A stretch of DNA of 64,000 nucleotides. Source: Allobosea sp. TND4EK4 (GTDB taxonomy: Bacteria > Pseudomonadota > Alphaproteobacteria > Rhizobiales > Beijerinckiaceae). The stretch spans positions 62,001 to 126,000 of the forward strand of contig NZ_FTMO01000002.1 of the NCBI RefSeq assembly GCF_900156025.1, given 5' to 3'. The position numbers were made by a program, and so were the translations under genes. Under the pieces are notes generated by a model. The model saw only the letters and a program-made list of their open reading frames with translations, was not told the origin of the DNA and did not search any database. Of the stretch, positions 63,084-64,000 are shown piece by piece (positions within the stretch are counted from its first letter, which is position 1; each line of letters opens with the position of its first letter).

Positions 63084-64000
63084 ATGGCCGAGGTGTTGAA
63101 GTTGGCTGGCGCCGAAGGTGTCTCGTCCACCTCAGGTCATGCCCTGACTTATGCGCCGGCCGTCAAGGACGATCCTTACGACAGGCCCTCCCCCATTCCC
63201 GCGACGACCAAGCTGCTCTTCGTCACCTCGGAGATGGGCGACTTCATCAAGGCTGGCGGCCTGGGCGAGGTCTCGACCGCTCTGCCCCGCCAGTTGCGGG
63301 CTTTCTGCGACGTTCGTGTCCTGCTCCCCGGCTTCCGCCAGGTGCGCCAGGCAAGGCCCGCGATGGACATCGTACGGCAGATGCCGCGCACCGCGAGCCT
63401 CCCGGCCTGGTCGCTCGGCCGTTTCGCGACGGCCGACGGCCTGACGATCTACGCAGTGCTCTGTGACGAGCTCTACGACCGCGAGGGTTCGCCCTACGGC
63501 CCGTTCGCGGGGGGCGATTTCGGCGACAACGACATCCGCTTCGCCCGCCTGTCGCTCGCCGCAGCCGAAATCGCTGCCGGCGAAGCCGACCCGAACTGGA
63601 AGCCGGACATCCTCCACGTCAACGACTGGCCCTCGGCCCTGGCTGCCGGCTATCTGCGCTGGAAGGGGCTGGCGACGCCGTCGATCCTGACGATCCACAA
63701 CCTCGCCTATCAGGGGCTCTACCAGCCGCAGCGCATGGCGGCGCTGGGTATCCCGGACCTCGCCTTCAACGTCAACGGCGCCGAGTTCCACGGCAAGGTC
63801 TCGTTCCTGAAGAGCGGGATCTATTACGGCTCGCATGTCACGACCGTGAGCGAGACCTACGCCCACGAGATCACCACCCCCGAGCATGGCTGCGGACTGG
63901 ACGGGCTGCTCAAGATGAGGATGGACGAAGGCCGCCTGACCGGCATCGTCAACGGCATCGACGATTCCTGGAACGCCCTGATCGAGGGCGGCAAGACCTC
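63084..64000 (+). CDS. glgA: Glycogen synthase GlgA (partial, runs off window)
   Basis: GlgA extends alpha-1,4-glucan from ADP-glucose. The first 305 codons are present; the frame stays open to the window end. After a variable N-terminal extension of about 40 residues comes LLFVTSEMGDFIKAGGLGEV, containing the KxGGLGxV substrate loop, then ILHVNDWPSALAAGYLRW, TIHNLAYQGLYQP and VTTVSETYAHEI, all standard GT5 segments. The ATG at 63084 has no strong binding site; a later start closer to the GT5 domain is possible. glgC and glgB may lie beyond the window. Confidence 0.92.
   Translation, partial: MAEVLKLAGAEGVSSTSGHALTYAPAVKDDPYDRPSPIPATTKLLFVTSEMGDFIKAGGLGEVSTALPRQLRAFCDVRVLLPGFRQVRQARPAMDIVRQMPRTASLPAWSLGRFATADGLTIYAVLCDELYDREGSPYGPFAGGDFGDNDIRFARLSLAAAEIAAGEADPNWKPDILHVNDWPSALAAGYLRWKGLATPSILTIHNLAYQGLYQPQRMAALGIPDLAFNVNGAEFHGKVSFLKSGIYYGSHVTTVSETYAHEITTPEHGCGLDGLLKMRMDEGRLTGIVNGIDDSWNALIEGGKT

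Overview
The window is a high-GC chromosomal segment from an alphaproteobacterium of the order Hyphomicrobiales (Rhizobiales), probably a Bosea-like genus. The order rests on alphaproteobacterial flagellar regulators (FlbT, FlaF, FliX), the cell-cycle kinase CckA, a MucR regulator, and a direct-repeat GAAC-N7-GAAC SOS box in front of recA. The genus is an inference from overall gene content. No rRNA, tRNA, CRISPR array, insertion sequence or prophage was seen.

Layout. 1-4.5 kb: end of a flagellar export operon (fliR, flhB) followed by cckA. 4.6-12.5 kb: MHS-type transporter, recA, alaS, a secreted protein, a small coiled-coil protein and icd. 12.7-15 kb: a secreted barrel-like protein, an SDR dehydrogenase and a cupin of the 2,4'-dihydroxyacetophenone dioxygenase family. 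15-27 kb: second flagellar cluster, with fliX facing flgI-flgJ/cheL-flgN-flaG-like, two flagellins, flbT-flaF, and on the minus strand flgE-flgK-flgL. Good sigma-54 (GG-N10-GC) promoters precede flgI and flgE. 27-36.5 kb: sixA-ycjX-ycjF, a DUF2975/XRE pair, a lipoprotein, a MoxR ATPase, a KefC-type antiporter, and a metallophosphatase/glycosyltransferase pair. 36.6-40 kb: an SDR with an altered active site, an EamA exporter, an XRE-cupin regulator and a manganese-cupin hydroxynitrile-lyase homologue.

39.8-42.4 kb is the least ordinary stretch: about 0.9 kb without a conventional gene but with nested inverted repeats and a 44-codon hydrophobic ORF, then a MucR protein lacking one usual zinc ligand and two proteins of unknown function. 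42.4-47.7 kb: diheme cytochrome c, cytochrome c', an orphan molybdenum hydroxylase large subunit, a 45-aa ORF, a rhodanese and a Kbp-like BON-LysM protein. 47.9-52 kb: HbpS/GlcG protein, thioredoxin-reductase-like ferredoxin reductase and a YfhO-like membrane protein. 52-55.4 kb: a compact urate-to-allantoate pathway (puuD facing uraH and a puuE-uraD fusion). 55.5-56.2 kb: a doubly truncated DUF4130/UdgX remnant and a small membrane protein behind a strong hairpin. 56.2-64 kb: glycogen metabolism, with glgP-glgX, a convergent second glgX, and glgA running off the window end.

The main themes are motility (export apparatus, rod/hook/filament parts and filament-coupled regulators), purine-ring catabolism, glycogen turnover and a redox group of cytochromes with a molybdoenzyme. 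Many intergenic gaps hold imperfect palindromes of a few related types, which look like dispersed repeats and partly like terminators.
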